A stretch of 64,000 bases of DNA from Veillonella ratti (GCF_003992115.1 NZ_RQUX01000001.1:144610-208609), one strand, 5' to 3'; positions 1 to 10,393 are shown, counted from the stretch's first letter. Made by a program: numbers and translations. Notes: generated by a model not told the origin, from the sequence alone.

Positions 1-559
1 CTTCAAGCAAGGCCATTAAGTCCTTAGTAAACTGACCGCCGGTAACAATTTCTGTCTCCGTAGGCGTGCGATTCGTCAACGGCTGATTCGCTACATGGGG
101 ATGAAAAGGAAAAATATTCCACAATATAGCATCATAGGTAGAGATATTATTCTCCAAAAGAGCCGACCATACTACCGTATCCGTCGGTTCGTTAAACCCT
201 TCCAAACGTTGTTTATTATTAAGCGACAATGGGCTGGCACGACTCGTCCGTTTGCCTATGCCGTCCGGCAAAATCATAGGGGGTTTCACTTCATTATGAA
301 AACCGAGGAGCATGCGCTCACAAGTAATGGCAATACCGGAAAAGCGCCCACCCTGATAGCCTACGGCTTCAGCCACAATAAGATAACGGCTTTGTTTTAA
401 GCGTGCTCTTAAATAACTCTCTAATTGCTCCCGTCGCCATTGAGGCGCCGCCTGCGATACATCGAGAACCGGATCGTAATCACGCCACGGATTAAATACC
501 GTATCAGAGCCTTCATAAGCTACCAGTTTATCTATAAACCGACTAATTGAATCTTTCAT
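1..559 (-). CDS. Uracil-DNA glycosylase superfamily protein (3' end outside window)
   Basis: The reading frame opens at an ATG at 557-559 behind a GAGGAGG ribosome site and runs without a stop through position 1, so the C-terminus is missing. The visible 186 residues include GYQGGRFSGIA near residue 67 and WNIFPFHPH near residue 147, which match the active-site and DNA-binding signatures of an uncharacterised UDG-like family often annotated simply as uracil-DNA glycosylase. Family knowledge suggests removal of damaged or deaminated bases from DNA; that activity is inferred only. It is transcribed away from the neighbouring glycosyltransferase region with about 110 bases between them. Confidence 0.72.
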   Translation of the reverse strand, partial: MKDSISRFIDKLVAYEGSDTVFNPWRDYDPVLDVSQAAPQWRREQLESYLRARLKQSRYLIVAEAVGYQGGRFSGIAITCERMLLGFHNEVKPPMILPDGIGKRTSRASPLSLNNKQRLEGFNEPTDTVVWSALLENNISTYDAILWNIFPFHPHVANQPLTNRTPTETEIVTGGQFTKDLMALLE

Positions 560-673
560 AGAACCTCCTCTACGGCATTTACACGCATTCAACACACTTT
601 TGACAAAGCATCTTTCCTGCTATAACAATTCAAATAAAACTCCGCCAATCAACATGGTTAACAAACTGATTGT

Positions 674-2389
674 TTACCGTGTTTCGTAAATAAATGTCTT
701 ATTTTCAACTCGCAGCAATTTCACCATTGGCGCTAACGAAGATTTTTCAAAATGTCCCCGATACTTCTCAGGCACAAGAATCAGCGCATGAAGCGCTACC
801 GGATTATCAATCGGCATCGGTTCCGTCGGGTTTTTACCCATCGGCAAGCGGGTTGCTTGTCCCTTATCATTCGTTACACTTTGTAAAACTCGTGCTTCAT
901 TATTAAGGGCCGCCTGAAAACGCTCCGTCACTTCTTCTACTGATTGAGCAGGCATCTTGTTTTTACCTTCCCAAGCATTACTACGCACCTTATTTTTATT
1001 AGGCAGCACATCATCTTCAATTTTAGTGACTTCTTTATCTGTATAATACACGAGCGACGCACTATACTCACCATAATAATAGATATCGCCGTCATACTGA
1101 GCCACAATCGGTGCATAAGCTACTGATGAGCGCTGTTCCACCAGCGGTTGTACCCCTTCATGAATAACAAGCCCCGCAATGGCCATGGTCATAAAAGTAA
1201 CTACTACCGGCAACATATAGCGTTTCTGGTTCCAATACATCAGGCCGGTCAAAATAAAACCGACCACAATCAGTACATACAACAAATACCAGAAGCCCCA
1301 AGGCACATAAAAACTTGCCACGCCCAAAACGAGCCACAAGAAGAAGGCCGGCCCCATAATGAGCCAAGACAACTTACGAGGGCGACCGGGACGCAATATT
1401 TTTACAACCCCAAAAGCACCTAAAAAGCTAAACGGTACCAAGCTGATAAATGTATACGTTGGGTATTTAGTGGCCATTAACGTATAGAATAATAATGTCC
1501 CCCACCCCATAATCATGGAATAAATATAGAACGGCTGTTTAAAACGCCAACCGTAATACATGCCGTATAATACGGCGCCCGTCCACGGCAACGAAGCCAA
1601 CGGGAACATAACTAAGTAATACCACCAGTGATTAACTTCCGGATGCTCCGACTGGGTGGCGCGCACCACATTATGAAGCCCCAAGAAACCATCAATAAAA
1701 TCTTGCCCGTGTGTCATGTACATATAGCCATACCAAGGCATAACGACAACTAAAAAAGCTAAAATACCTTGCCACGCTAAGATGTAACGGAGCATACGGC
1801 CCGAACGCATTACAGCGGCATATACTAAGAGCAAAATGCCCGGCAATACGAGTGCCACCGGTCCTTTGGTCAAAACACCGATGCCCGCAAAAAGGTATGC
1901 CCACACCATAAACAAGGTGCGGCGTTCCGTAAGCCCGCGATAAGCATAAGCCAAAGTGCCGATAGTCGCCCACAAGAGCACCATATCCGTTACGATGCCT
2001 CGCGCCAAAATCCAGAATTCAAGGGATGAACCGAGAATCATAGCACTCCACAGCGATACCAAACGACGGCCGGAAATGCTGCGCACTACCTGGTAGAAGA
2101 ACCCTACCGACAAGGCCCCGAATAAAGCCCCCGGAAAACGAGCGGCAAAGTCGGAAAAGCCGAAAATTTTATAACTTAACGCAATAAGCCAATAAATCAT
2201 TATAGGCTTATCATACCAATATTCATGATAAATCTGTGGCGATAACCAATCGCCTGACATGACCATTTCTTTAGCTGTCAATGCATAGTTCGACTCAACC
2301 GGATCGGTAATCGGCAAACTGCCATTGCCGATAGCAAACATGGCGAAGGCGATTAAGAAGCAAATGACGCTCAAGCGATGAAGTCGCAT
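674..2389 (-). CDS. Family 39 glycosyltransferase (ArnT/PMT-like), membrane
   Basis: 571 residues with many hydrophobic segments, starting with a membrane helix at about residues 6-22, then the first external loop with ITDPVES (Asp29, Glu32), the acidic motif expected of GT-C lipid-linked sugar transferases. WYDKPIMIYW near residue 58 is also typical of this family. Such enzymes move a sugar from a polyprenyl phosphate carrier onto lipid A, protein or another envelope acceptor; the acceptor here cannot be read from sequence. The last ~150 residues form the less conserved soluble tail. The ATG has an AGGGA ribosome site and lies 11 bases after the DedA gene, so the two are probably co-transcribed. 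Confidence 0.82.
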   Translation of the reverse strand: MRLHRLSVICFLIAFAMFAIGNGSLPITDPVESNYALTAKEMVMSGDWLSPQIYHEYWYDKPIMIYWLIALSYKIFGFSDFAARFPGALFGALSVGFFYQVVRSISGRRLVSLWSAMILGSSLEFWILARGIVTDMVLLWATIGTLAYAYRGLTERRTLFMVWAYLFAGIGVLTKGPVALVLPGILLLVYAAVMRSGRMLRYILAWQGILAFLVVVMPWYGYMYMTHGQDFIDGFLGLHNVVRATQSEHPEVNHWWYYLVMFPLASLPWTGAVLYGMYYGWRFKQPFYIYSMIMGWGTLLFYTLMATKYPTYTFISLVPFSFLGAFGVVKILRPGRPRKLSWLIMGPAFFLWLVLGVASFYVPWGFWYLLYVLIVVGFILTGLMYWNQKRYMLPVVVTFMTMAIAGLVIHEGVQPLVEQRSSVAYAPIVAQYDGDIYYYGEYSASLVYYTDKEVTKIEDDVLPNKNKVRSNAWEGKNKMPAQSVEEVTERFQAALNNEARVLQSVTNDKGQATRLPMGKNPTEPMPIDNPVALHALILVPEKYRGHFEKSSLAPMVKLLRVENKTFIYETR

Positions 2390-2400
2390 CTAATCCCTCC

Positions 2401-3123
2401 TTAGCGCTGTGTTGTATTATCCTGCACAGCATTGTCTTTCATTTCGGTTGTTGCCTCACCCGTAAGGTCTGTCGCTTCTTTGGTCTCAATCTTCGAGTCA
2501 TGGGCAACTGCATTTACAGCGGCTGTATCTTGCTTGCGCTTTTTGCTGCGATAATAGCGGATGCCGAAGAAAGCGCCTACGATAGCAAAAACAACTATCA
2601 TAATAACTAAGAATTCATGATTGTACTCAATCAAATCCTGCCAATGTTCACCCAATTTTACGCCGAGCCATACGAGCAAAATCGTCCAAGGAATAGTGCC
2701 GAGTAAAGTCCAAATGATAAAACGTCCCATAGGATAACGGGCGATACCGGCAGGGAAGGAAATAAAGGTGCGAATCCCCGGCAACAGACGACCAAAGAAC
2801 ACCGCAGCGCCGCCGTATTTATTAAACATTTTCTCAGCCATTTCAAATTTATGTTCATTGAAGAAAATATAGCGACCGTATTTTCTAAGCAACGGACGGC
2901 CCCCATGTTCCCCCATCCAATAGGATAAAATAGAGCCAACCACACCGGCAGCCGTAGCTACAATCATGGTCATATTCATCTCGAATACGCCTTGCGCAAT
3001 CAAATAGCCCGAGAAGCCCAACACAATCTCACTGGGAATCGGAACATTGGCATTTTCCAATACCATCGTAATAAACATGGCCGCATAGCCGTATGTCTCC
3101 AAAAATGAAATCAGGTAATCCAC
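2401..3123 (-). CDS. DedA family membrane protein
   Basis: 240 residues. ENANVPIPSE near residue 23 and FFGRLLPGIRTFISFPAG near residues 109-127 are hallmark DedA/SNARE-associated (VTT) motifs, with several membrane helices between and after them. DedA proteins are envelope membrane proteins implicated in lipid carrier (undecaprenyl phosphate or phospholipid) flipping and membrane homeostasis. The C-terminal ~45 residues after a basic RSKKRKQ stretch form a polar Thr/Asp/Glu-rich cytoplasmic tail. The gene is first in a two-gene unit with the GT39 transferase, which would use a polyprenyl-phosphate sugar donor, a sensible pairing. Start supported by GGAGATATT upstream. Confidence 0.85.
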   Translation of the reverse strand: MDYLISFLETYGYAAMFITMVLENANVPIPSEIVLGFSGYLIAQGVFEMNMTMIVATAAGVVGSILSYWMGEHGGRPLLRKYGRYIFFNEHKFEMAEKMFNKYGGAAVFFGRLLPGIRTFISFPAGIARYPMGRFIIWTLLGTIPWTILLVWLGVKLGEHWQDLIEYNHEFLVIMIVVFAIVGAFFGIRYYRSKKRKQDTAAVNAVAHDSKIETKEATDLTGEATTEMKDNAVQDNTTQR

Positions 3124-3347
3124 TGTTAATATCTCCTTTTACTTGTTTACAACTTACCAAACTATATTTCTCTTACAGAGTGTGTTAATTTCTCACATTA
3201 TCTTTTATTTTACCATAATTTCTGTCTTTTTAACACAAAGTTATTACCAAAATGCATAGTTTATAAAAAGTTTATAAGTTGTAAAACGCGGGTTAGCAAA
3301 GGGTGAACAAGAAACCTTATTATAAGCTACATCTCAGCAATACTGCG
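3124..3347. other. AT-rich intergenic region upstream of the DedA gene
   Basis: No ORF is supported. The stretch is AT-rich and must contain the promoter of the DedA-GT39 pair; no clear consensus hexamers with correct spacing were found by eye. Confidence 0.4.
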
Positions 3348-3384
3348 AAAAAAGCCACCGAGTCAACGAATTAACTCAGTGGCT
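3348..3384 (-). terminator. Intrinsic terminator after purA
   Basis: Arms AGCCACTGAGT and ACTCGGTGGCT pair with one mismatch around a short loop and are followed on the minus strand by a T6 run. It sits about 50 bases past the purA stop. Confidence 0.8.
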
Positions 3385-3437
3385 AAATTACTTACTGTTT
3401 CATTTTGCTATCATGCAAAAAAACTATACGAGAACTC

Positions 3438-4802
<1,365 letters not shown>

Positions 4803-4839
4803 CTAATTCTAAAAGTAAAATATAGAGACATTATCATAC

Positions 4840-4863
4840 AATTTATTATAACATACCTTTGAA
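4840..4863 (-). promoter_or_regulatory. Candidate purA promoter (extended -10)
   Basis: The minus strand reads TGTTATAAT, a TG-extended -10 hexamer, about 120 bases before the purA start. The -35 region is weak. Downstream there is no evident riboswitch before the gene. Confidence 0.4.
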
Positions 4864-5090
4864 AAGTGTGCATCAAGTAAAACGACGGAGGTATGGGAAA
4901 CGGAGAGGAAAGATTTTTATATTGTTTCATCTCACTATAGTGCATGAATCTATAAAATGAGATAAAATAATAGAAAACAGCAGTAAGTATTTAAATATTA
5001 TTATATAAATTAGCAAAGGGTGTGGACGTGCACTGCCACGCCCTTATATTTCAATTCCCTATGTATTCTCACAGCAAGGTGAACCAGCAC

Positions 5091-5615
5091 ATGAAGAAAA
5101 AGGAAAAACGACGCCAAGAGCTCATAACTATATTAAATGAAAGTATGACACCGCTGACGGGTGATGAATTAGCTCAGAGTTACGGGGTTACACGACAGGT
5201 AATCGTAAACGACATGGCTGCTCTCCGTGCCGACGGTTATCCGATTCGTTCTACCGTAAAAGGGTATGAAATCAGCAAAACTCCAACGCAGGGTGTTTTA
5301 CGCACTATAACCTGCCGTCATAAGCCGGAGGATGTAGTGACGGAATTACACACGATTGTCGCCATGGGCGGGCTGGTTCACAATGTATCTGTCAACCACG
5401 ACGTGTACGGGACGCTCACTGCCCCCTTGTTAATCAAAACAGACGACGATATTGAGGCCTTTTTAAACAAACAAAAAGAGTCTACCAGCGGTTTGCTCTC
5501 CCGATTAAACAACGGTCTTCACACCCATCTGATTGAAGCACCCACGCCCGACATAATGGATCACATTATCAAAGCATTACAGGATTTACACATAATAGTA
5601 ACACCGGACGCATAA
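5091..5615 (+). CDS. niaR: NiaR-type transcriptional repressor (HTH_11 + 3H domain)
   Basis: 174 residues from the ATG at 5091 (AAGGTG upstream; an in-frame GTG at 5079 is an alternative start). Residues 5-60 form a DeoR-like winged helix (LAQSYGVTRQVIVNDMAALRADG), followed by a 3H small-molecule domain whose His residues (LHTIV, HNVSVNHDVYG, LHTHL) give the family its name. In Firmicutes NiaR represses niacin uptake or NAD synthesis genes when nicotinate is plentiful. The gene directly precedes a niacin transporter and a palindrome overlapping that gene's start point, which strongly supports the assignment. It diverges from purA. Confidence 0.85.
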   Translation: MKKKEKRRQELITILNESMTPLTGDELAQSYGVTRQVIVNDMAALRADGYPIRSTVKGYEISKTPTQGVLRTITCRHKPEDVVTELHTIVAMGGLVHNVSVNHDVYGTLTAPLLIKTDDDIEAFLNKQKESTSGLLSRLNNGLHTHLIEAPTPDIMDHIIKALQDLHIIVTPDA

Positions 5616-5632
5616 CTGTCCGGTGTTTTTTC
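5601..5632 (+). terminator. Terminator overlapping the niaR stop codon
   Basis: ACACCGGAC (5601-5609) pairs perfectly with GTCCGGTGT (5618-5626), followed by a T-rich run. The 5' arm lies inside the last niaR codons. It separates niaR from niaP transcription. Confidence 0.8.
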
Positions 5633-5669
5633 ATATAATTATCTTGCTTACTTTTTTCAAAAAAAGCCC

Positions 5670-5734
5670 TTGCTATCTGAAAGTTATTGCTGTATAGTTA
5701 AAAAGTATACACATAGTTAATCTGTATACTTTTT
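5670..5734 (+). promoter_or_regulatory. niaP promoter with palindromic operator, probably for NiaR
   Basis: TTGCTA (5670-5675), 17 bases, TATAGT (5693-5698) form a sigma-70 type promoter. Immediately downstream, AAAAAGTATACA (5700-5711) and TGTATACTTTTT (5723-5734) are perfect 12-base inverted repeats separated by 11 bases, placed across the expected transcription start. The position fits a repressor site; assignment to NiaR comes from adjacency. Confidence 0.65.
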
Positions 5735-5763
5735 GTTTTAGGTATAAAAATAGGGGTGACTCG

Positions 5764-7086
5764 ATGATTATTAATGAATTGAACACGATGAAACCTAATC
5801 GCTTTCATTACAAACTTTTACTCATTGCCGGCATCGGCTGGGCTTTTGACGCCATGGATACGGGCATTATTTCCTTCATCATGCCGTTATTAACCAAAGA
5901 ATGGCATCTCACGGGCACAGAAATCGGTATGCTCGGCAGTGTAGGCCTCTTGGGCATGGCCATCGGCGCCGTATTGGCCGGTGCTTTAGCGGATCATATA
6001 GGTCGTAAAAAAATCATTACTTGGACCATGTTACTGTACGGTATTGCCACCGCCCTGTCAGCAATGGCGCCTAACTACGAGTTTTTGCTCGTCTGTCGTT
6101 TATTGGTAGGCCTTGGCCTCGGCGGGGAACTCCCTGTAGTAGCTACCTTGATTACAGAATATTCACCGCAAGATTCCCGTGGCCGTTTCATCGTCATGCT
6201 GGAAAGCTTCTGGGCTATCGGTTGGCTTTTAGCGGCCCTCATCGCTTATCTTATCATCCCGATTTACGGTTGGCGTATCGGTCTTGCCATCGGGGCCTTG
6301 CCGGCCCTCTATACCGGGGTCATTCGCTCCCACATGCCGGAATCTTTGCGTTATCTGATTAAACAGCAAAAACTTGACCAACTGAACGCAACCATCGCTC
6401 AAGTAGAAGCCGCTACCAAGGTTCCTCTCACGCGTTGCACCAAAGACGATTTAACTATGTTAACAGCCAACGACTCTCGCCCTACCCTTGGCACTCTTTG
6501 GAACAAACAATATGCCTTGCGCACCTGCATGTTATGGATTACCTGGTTTGGCATTGTCTTCAGCTACTACGGCATTTTCATGTGGCTCCCTTCGTTAATC
6601 TATCAACAAGGTTTTACCATTATAAAATCATTCGAATATCTCTTAATCATGACCATAGCACAATTCCCGGGCTACATTTCAGCAGCCTATTTAGTTGATA
6701 AAATCGGACGTCGCTATACCTTATCGCTCTATTTATTATGTAGCGGTATCAGCAGCTATTTCTTTGGTCATGCCACCTCGGAAGCCATGTTGTTGACGTC
6801 CGGCATTTGCATGTCATTCTTCAACTTAGGTGCCTGGGGTGTTATTTACACCTACACACCGGAATTATATCCTACCGAAATCCGTGGCCTCGGCTCCGGT
6901 TGGGCCGCCGGCGTCGGTCGTATCGGTGGCATCATTGCTCCATTTTTAGTCGGTTTTCTCCTATCCCATGAAATGCACATGGACTCTATTTTTTACCTCT
7001 TTGCCTCCGTCTTCGTCATCATTGCACTCGTCGTATTGAGCTTTGGTAAGGAAAGTAAAAAGCAAGCACTAGAAGGAATTAAGTAA
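5764..7086 (+). CDS. niaP: Niacin transporter NiaP, major facilitator superfamily
   Basis: 440 residues with about 12 membrane helices. The signature GWAFDAMDTGIISFIMP near residue 26 and the loop GALADHIGRKK near residue 79 place it in the MFS sugar/niacin branch; GLGLGGELPVVATLI is typical of NiaP (B. subtilis YceI type). A second half-repeat motif, YLVDKIGRRY, follows the central loop. It would import nicotinate through the inner membrane for NAD salvage. Context with niaR and the operator supports niacin rather than another substrate. The ATG follows AGGGGTGA at proper spacing. Confidence 0.82.
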   Translation: MIINELNTMKPNRFHYKLLLIAGIGWAFDAMDTGIISFIMPLLTKEWHLTGTEIGMLGSVGLLGMAIGAVLAGALADHIGRKKIITWTMLLYGIATALSAMAPNYEFLLVCRLLVGLGLGGELPVVATLITEYSPQDSRGRFIVMLESFWAIGWLLAALIAYLIIPIYGWRIGLAIGALPALYTGVIRSHMPESLRYLIKQQKLDQLNATIAQVEAATKVPLTRCTKDDLTMLTANDSRPTLGTLWNKQYALRTCMLWITWFGIVFSYYGIFMWLPSLIYQQGFTIIKSFEYLLIMTIAQFPGYISAAYLVDKIGRRYTLSLYLLCSGISSYFFGHATSEAMLLTSGICMSFFNLGAWGVIYTYTPELYPTEIRGLGSGWAAGVGRIGGIIAPFLVGFLLSHEMHMDSIFYLFASVFVIIALVVLSFGKESKKQALEGIK

Positions 7087-7104
7087 AACGGCGGAGGAAT
7101 GAAG

Positions 7105-7244
7105 AAGCCCTGAGAAACTCCTCAACTGAATAAAAATAGAAGTGGCGAGATATCACGTCCAAAGGCTTGAAGGAAGACCCTTTTACCGTGATACCTCGCC
7201 ACTTTTTTCTATCATCTCATATCAGCCGCGGATCTCTCAGGGCT
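7105..7244. repeat. Nested hairpin element 1 between niaP and purB
   Basis: Outer arms AAGCCCTGAGA (7105-7115) and TCTCAGGGCTT (7234-7244) enclose an inner stem made of AGTGGCGAGATATCACG (7141-7157) and CGTGATACCTCGCCACT (7187-7203), followed by a T6 run. The inner loop carries an inverted, shortened version of the loop core of elements 2 and 3 (AAGGCTT...AGACCCTT). It probably also terminates niaP transcription. Confidence 0.7.
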
Positions 7245-7322
7245 TCGCTCAGCACCTCACGCCGCATTCACTATGACGGAGAGAAGAGAAATGAAACAGC
7301 GCGAGGTTATATGGAAAAACCC

Positions 7323-7377
7323 CGAGAAGTCCTTATCTAAGGGCCTTTTCTGCTTGCAGAAACCAAGCCTCTTCTCC
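7323..7377. repeat. Nested hairpin element 2 (short arms, conserved loop core)
   Basis: Short arms GAGAAG and CTTCTC flank a core running from CTAAGGG to CCAAGCCT. Inside it TTTCTGC and GCAGAAA form a perfect small stem closed by TT. The core is nearly identical to that of element 3. Confidence 0.6.
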
Positions 7378-7403
7378 TTCCATACACCCCCCTGTAATAA
7401 AAC

Positions 7404-7522
7404 AGCGAGAATGTTCTATGCGAAAAGAAGGCCGTGATTGTGATTTCTAAGGGTCTTTTTTGCTTGCAAAACCAAGCCTTAGAAATTACATCACGGCCTT
7501 CAACTCACGAAGACATTCTCGC
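7404..7522. repeat. Nested hairpin element 3 at the purB 3' end
   Basis: Outer arms AGCGAGAATGT (7404-7414) and ACATTCTCGCT (7512-7522), inner arms GAAGGCCGTGAT.. (from 7428) and ..ATCACGGCCTTC (to 7501), and a core whose small stem is TTTTGC/GCAAAA around TT. It is likely a two-way terminator for niaP and purB, but is much larger than needed for that. Confidence 0.7.
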
Positions 7523-7529
7523 TATTTTA

Positions 7530-8822
7530 TTATAATCCGAATCTTGCCATAATCGTATCCACATGTCTTAACATACGATGTGGGTCGAAGAGGTGATCGA
7601 TTTCTTCATCGGTAAGATATTTTTTAATATCAGCATCGCCTTTTAAGCCGGCTTTGAATTCTTTGCCTTCCAACCAACGAGCCATAGCATGACGTTGTAC
7701 CCAACGATACGCTTCATCACGAACAGCACCTTTGTCTACAAGAGCTGTTAAGATTTGCTGACTGAAGATTAAGCCACCGGTTAATTCCAAGTTTTTCATC
7801 ATGTTTTCCGGATATACCAACAATTTGTCGATAACTTTAATAGCCAAGGACAACATGTAATCAACCGTAATCGTGCTATCCGGTAAGATAACGCGTTCTA
7901 CGGAGCTATGGGAAATATCACGTTCATGCCATAAAGCCACGTCTTCCAAAGCAGCCTGAGCATTGCCGCGTACCACACGAGCTAAGCCGCAGATACGTTC
8001 ACAAGTAATTGGGTTGCGTTTGTGAGGCATAGCGGAGGAGCCTTTTTGTTTAGGGCTGAAATATTCTTCTGCTTCACGCACTTCCGTACGTTGTAAGTGA
8101 CGAATTTCAAGAGCAATTTTATCCAAAGTGCTGGCGATGATTGCCAAAGTGCTGCAAAGTTCAGCATGACGGTCACGTTGAATAACCTGAGTTGCAATTT
8201 TTACCGGTTCCAAACCGAGTTTTTCACACACATATTTTTCAATGAACGGATCGTTAACGGAGTAAGTACCAACGGCGCCGGACATTTTACCAACGGCTAC
8301 ATTTTTCTTTGCATGTTCCAAACGTTCAATATCACGTTCAATTTCAGCCATCCAGAGGCAAAGTTTCAAGCCGAAAGTAGTAGGTTCACCATGAATACCA
8401 TGAGTACGACCAACCATTGGAGTGTATTTAAATTCAGCGGCACGGCGACGAAGTACATCGCGGAACTGATGCAAGTCTTCCAAAATAATGTCGCAAGCCT
8501 GTTTCATCATAGCGCCGAGAGCCGTATCTTTTACGTCCGTAGATGTAAGACCGAGGTGAATGTATTTAGCTTCTTCGCCAACGTATTCACCGACAGCGGT
8601 TACGAAAGAAATAATATCGTGATTCGTTTCTTTTTCAATTTCATGAATTCGTTCTACATCAAAGTTCGCTTTTTCACGGATAACCTTAGCCGCTTCTTTA
8701 GGGATAATACCCAATTCAGCCTGTGCTTCACAAGCTAAGATTTCTACTTCCAACATTTGGTCAAATTCGTTGCGTTCGCTCCAAATATGGCCCATTTTTT
8801 CTCTTGTATACCGTTGAATCAT
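7530..8822 (-). CDS. purB: Adenylosuccinate lyase
   Basis: 430 residues. The fumarase/aspartase signature SSAMPHKRNP near residue 262 and GRTHGIHGEPTTFG near residue 140 (catalytic His) identify PurB. It cleaves SAICAR and adenylosuccinate in purine synthesis, acting after PurA in the AMP branch. The ATG follows GGAGGTT. The gene converges on niaP with hairpin element 3 in between. No other pur genes are adjacent. Confidence 0.96.
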   Translation of the reverse strand: MIQRYTREKMGHIWSERNEFDQMLEVEILACEAQAELGIIPKEAAKVIREKANFDVERIHEIEKETNHDIISFVTAVGEYVGEEAKYIHLGLTSTDVKDTALGAMMKQACDIILEDLHQFRDVLRRRAAEFKYTPMVGRTHGIHGEPTTFGLKLCLWMAEIERDIERLEHAKKNVAVGKMSGAVGTYSVNDPFIEKYVCEKLGLEPVKIATQVIQRDRHAELCSTLAIIASTLDKIALEIRHLQRTEVREAEEYFSPKQKGSSAMPHKRNPITCERICGLARVVRGNAQAALEDVALWHERDISHSSVERVILPDSTITVDYMLSLAIKVIDKLLVYPENMMKNLELTGGLIFSQQILTALVDKGAVRDEAYRWVQRHAMARWLEGKEFKAGLKGDADIKKYLTDEEIDHLFDPHRMLRHVDTIMARFGL

Positions 8823-8998
8823 GTGTCTTTAACCTCCATCGAAATGACTGAATATTACTCTTTCATTTTAACATAGTAAAAAATAAGGGTCAATAAACTT
8901 TACCGAACGTTAATGCTTATTTTAAGCAAAATATTCGGGTTTATGTCTGCTAATATAATACTGCTCATCAATAGCTACTTCCCAATTAATCACATCCA

Positions 8999-9916
8999 CT
9001 ACTGCTGTTTGTAAAAATAAACAATCTTCGTGCCCGCTTTATTCACGGCCGCACCGGTTACGTATGCATGATTAAATGTCGTCCCTACGCTAAAAATATA
9101 GTAGGTATAGGAATCATCCAAGTTCACCATATTGTAATTATACGAATAATAGCCTAATAGTTGCTGCTGAGCTTTTTTATTCGTGTCATTATCGAATAAC
9201 TGATCCGTTACATAATTTTCGCTATTTACTGATGTTACATCGATAATATCACTCCAGAAATCACGCCACGGTCCAAGATTCTTTAGTTCAGGCGTTGTCA
9301 CGATTTTGTAACCAGGTAATAATTCGCGTAAACTGTCGGCAAATTGCATGTCTGAATTAGGCTCCATTTTTACATAAACCGAACGACTATCTGTTAAATT
9401 AGTCTGCATAATCGCTAACTTAAGCGCTTCCCCGATATACGGTGCCATTTCGGAAGCCGTACCGGTAAAACTAACCTGCGCTTCTCCACCGGCTTTTATA
9501 AATTGCGGAATATAAAACACGGATACATTGTTGGCAAAGGACGGAATCCGTTTTGGGAAGCCGTCAAAATTCGGCACTAAATCATATTTCGATGCATCTG
9601 TCATAGGGAAAGCTACCCGTAAGGCTTGTTCTTTATACAAAGAATTACTTTCATTCGTGAGCACCGTCTTAGCACCCGATGCCGGCATAAACGCTTCTAA
9701 CACCTGTTTTGGTATGCCTCGGTTCACATAAGGTGATCCTGCATTAACAGCTTCCTGAGTCGCATAATTAACAATGGCTGCCAAATCTTTGTCGCTCCCT
9801 GAAAGCGCTGTGGTGCCATTAGCTGTGGCGGCACTATTACCGGCGCCCAACACAGTCACCATGGCCAAACCGGCCAAAACAAGGAATGCTTTCTTTTTCA
9901 TATTAAACATTGTCAT
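8999..9916 (-). CDS. Secreted protein of unknown function
   Basis: 305 residues from an ATG eight bases after GGAGG. A basic MKKK followed by a hydrophobic core (AFLVLAGLAMVTVLGA) and small residues around SAATA is a signal peptide with probable cleavage near residue 32, so the mature ~270-residue protein is exported. It contains many aromatic and Asn/Asp residues and a Tyr-rich stretch (GYYSYNYN, SYTYYIF) near the C-terminus. No catalytic motif or lipobox was recognised. It is monocistronic in appearance, upstream of purB on the same strand with 176 bases between. Confidence 0.75.
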   Translation of the reverse strand: MTMFNMKKKAFLVLAGLAMVTVLGAGNSAATANGTTALSGSDKDLAAIVNYATQEAVNAGSPYVNRGIPKQVLEAFMPASGAKTVLTNESNSLYKEQALRVAFPMTDASKYDLVPNFDGFPKRIPSFANNVSVFYIPQFIKAGGEAQVSFTGTASEMAPYIGEALKLAIMQTNLTDSRSVYVKMEPNSDMQFADSLRELLPGYKIVTTPELKNLGPWRDFWSDIIDVTSVNSENYVTDQLFDNDTNKKAQQQLLGYYSYNYNMVNLDDSYTYYIFSVGTTFNHAYVTGAAVNKAGTKIVYFYKQQ

Positions 9917-10042
9917 ATATCATGCCTCCATATGAAACTAAAAATATAAGACATAAGAACTCTTTTATATATTTTTATTATAACTTAAATACAATACAGC
10001 TGCCTATACTAAAGAGCACTCTATTTCAATTTTTTTCAATAT

Positions 10043-10083
10043 AAAAAACGGTGTAACCTGTTTAAACCAGATTACACCGTTTT
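10043..10083 (-). terminator. Terminator after the DUF1659 gene
   Basis: AAACGGTGTAA...CTG and CAG...TTACACCGTTT form a stem of about 14 pairs. T-rich sequence follows on both strands, so it could work in both directions; the gene it serves is on the minus strand. Confidence 0.75.
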
Positions 10084-10180
10084 ATTTATATTATTTCCGT
10101 AAAATCACACAGATTATTTTACTAAAATCACTCGGATTTTATATCGCCGCTACTTGTCCGGTAGCCCCACAGCCAAAGTC

Positions 10181-10393
10181 TTAAGCCTGAGGCGTCATGG
10201 TTGTAGTTTCTACGCGAACCACATCTTTGTACGGATAAGCACAAAGTTCGGCCATAGCTTGGCCCACTTCTTCAAAATCCGCATTGCTAAGTTCCGGATT
10301 AACATTACCGATGCTTACGGATTTTACTTTATTATCGCCTAAATCTAAACGAATCTGAATTTTTACTACTTCTTTTACTGTTGCGTCTGCCAT
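10181..10393 (-). CDS. DUF1659-like small protein
   Basis: 70 residues. The pattern VKSVSIGNVNPELSNADF followed by EEVGQAMAEL resembles DUF1659, a family of very small beta-rich proteins of unknown role in Firmicutes. The ATG sits behind TAGGAGG at good spacing. It follows the DUF2922 gene by 123 bases; the two families commonly occur as a pair. No signal peptide or membrane segment is visible, so it is probably cytosolic. Function unknown. Confidence 0.68.
   Translation of the reverse strand: MADATVKEVVKIQIRLDLGDNKVKSVSIGNVNPELSNADFEEVGQAMAELCAYPYKDVVRVETTTMTPQA

Noticed and set aside
95..400. Plus-strand ORF of 101 codons
   Set aside because: It lies antisense to the UDG-like gene, has no ribosome site and no recognisable protein sequence.
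5022..5090. Longer N-terminus for niaR
   Set aside because: The extra residues are not NiaR-like and no ribosome site precedes the earlier start.
8097..8738. 213-codon plus-strand ORF inside purB
   Set aside because: Antisense shadow; composition reflects purB codon bias and no start signal is present.
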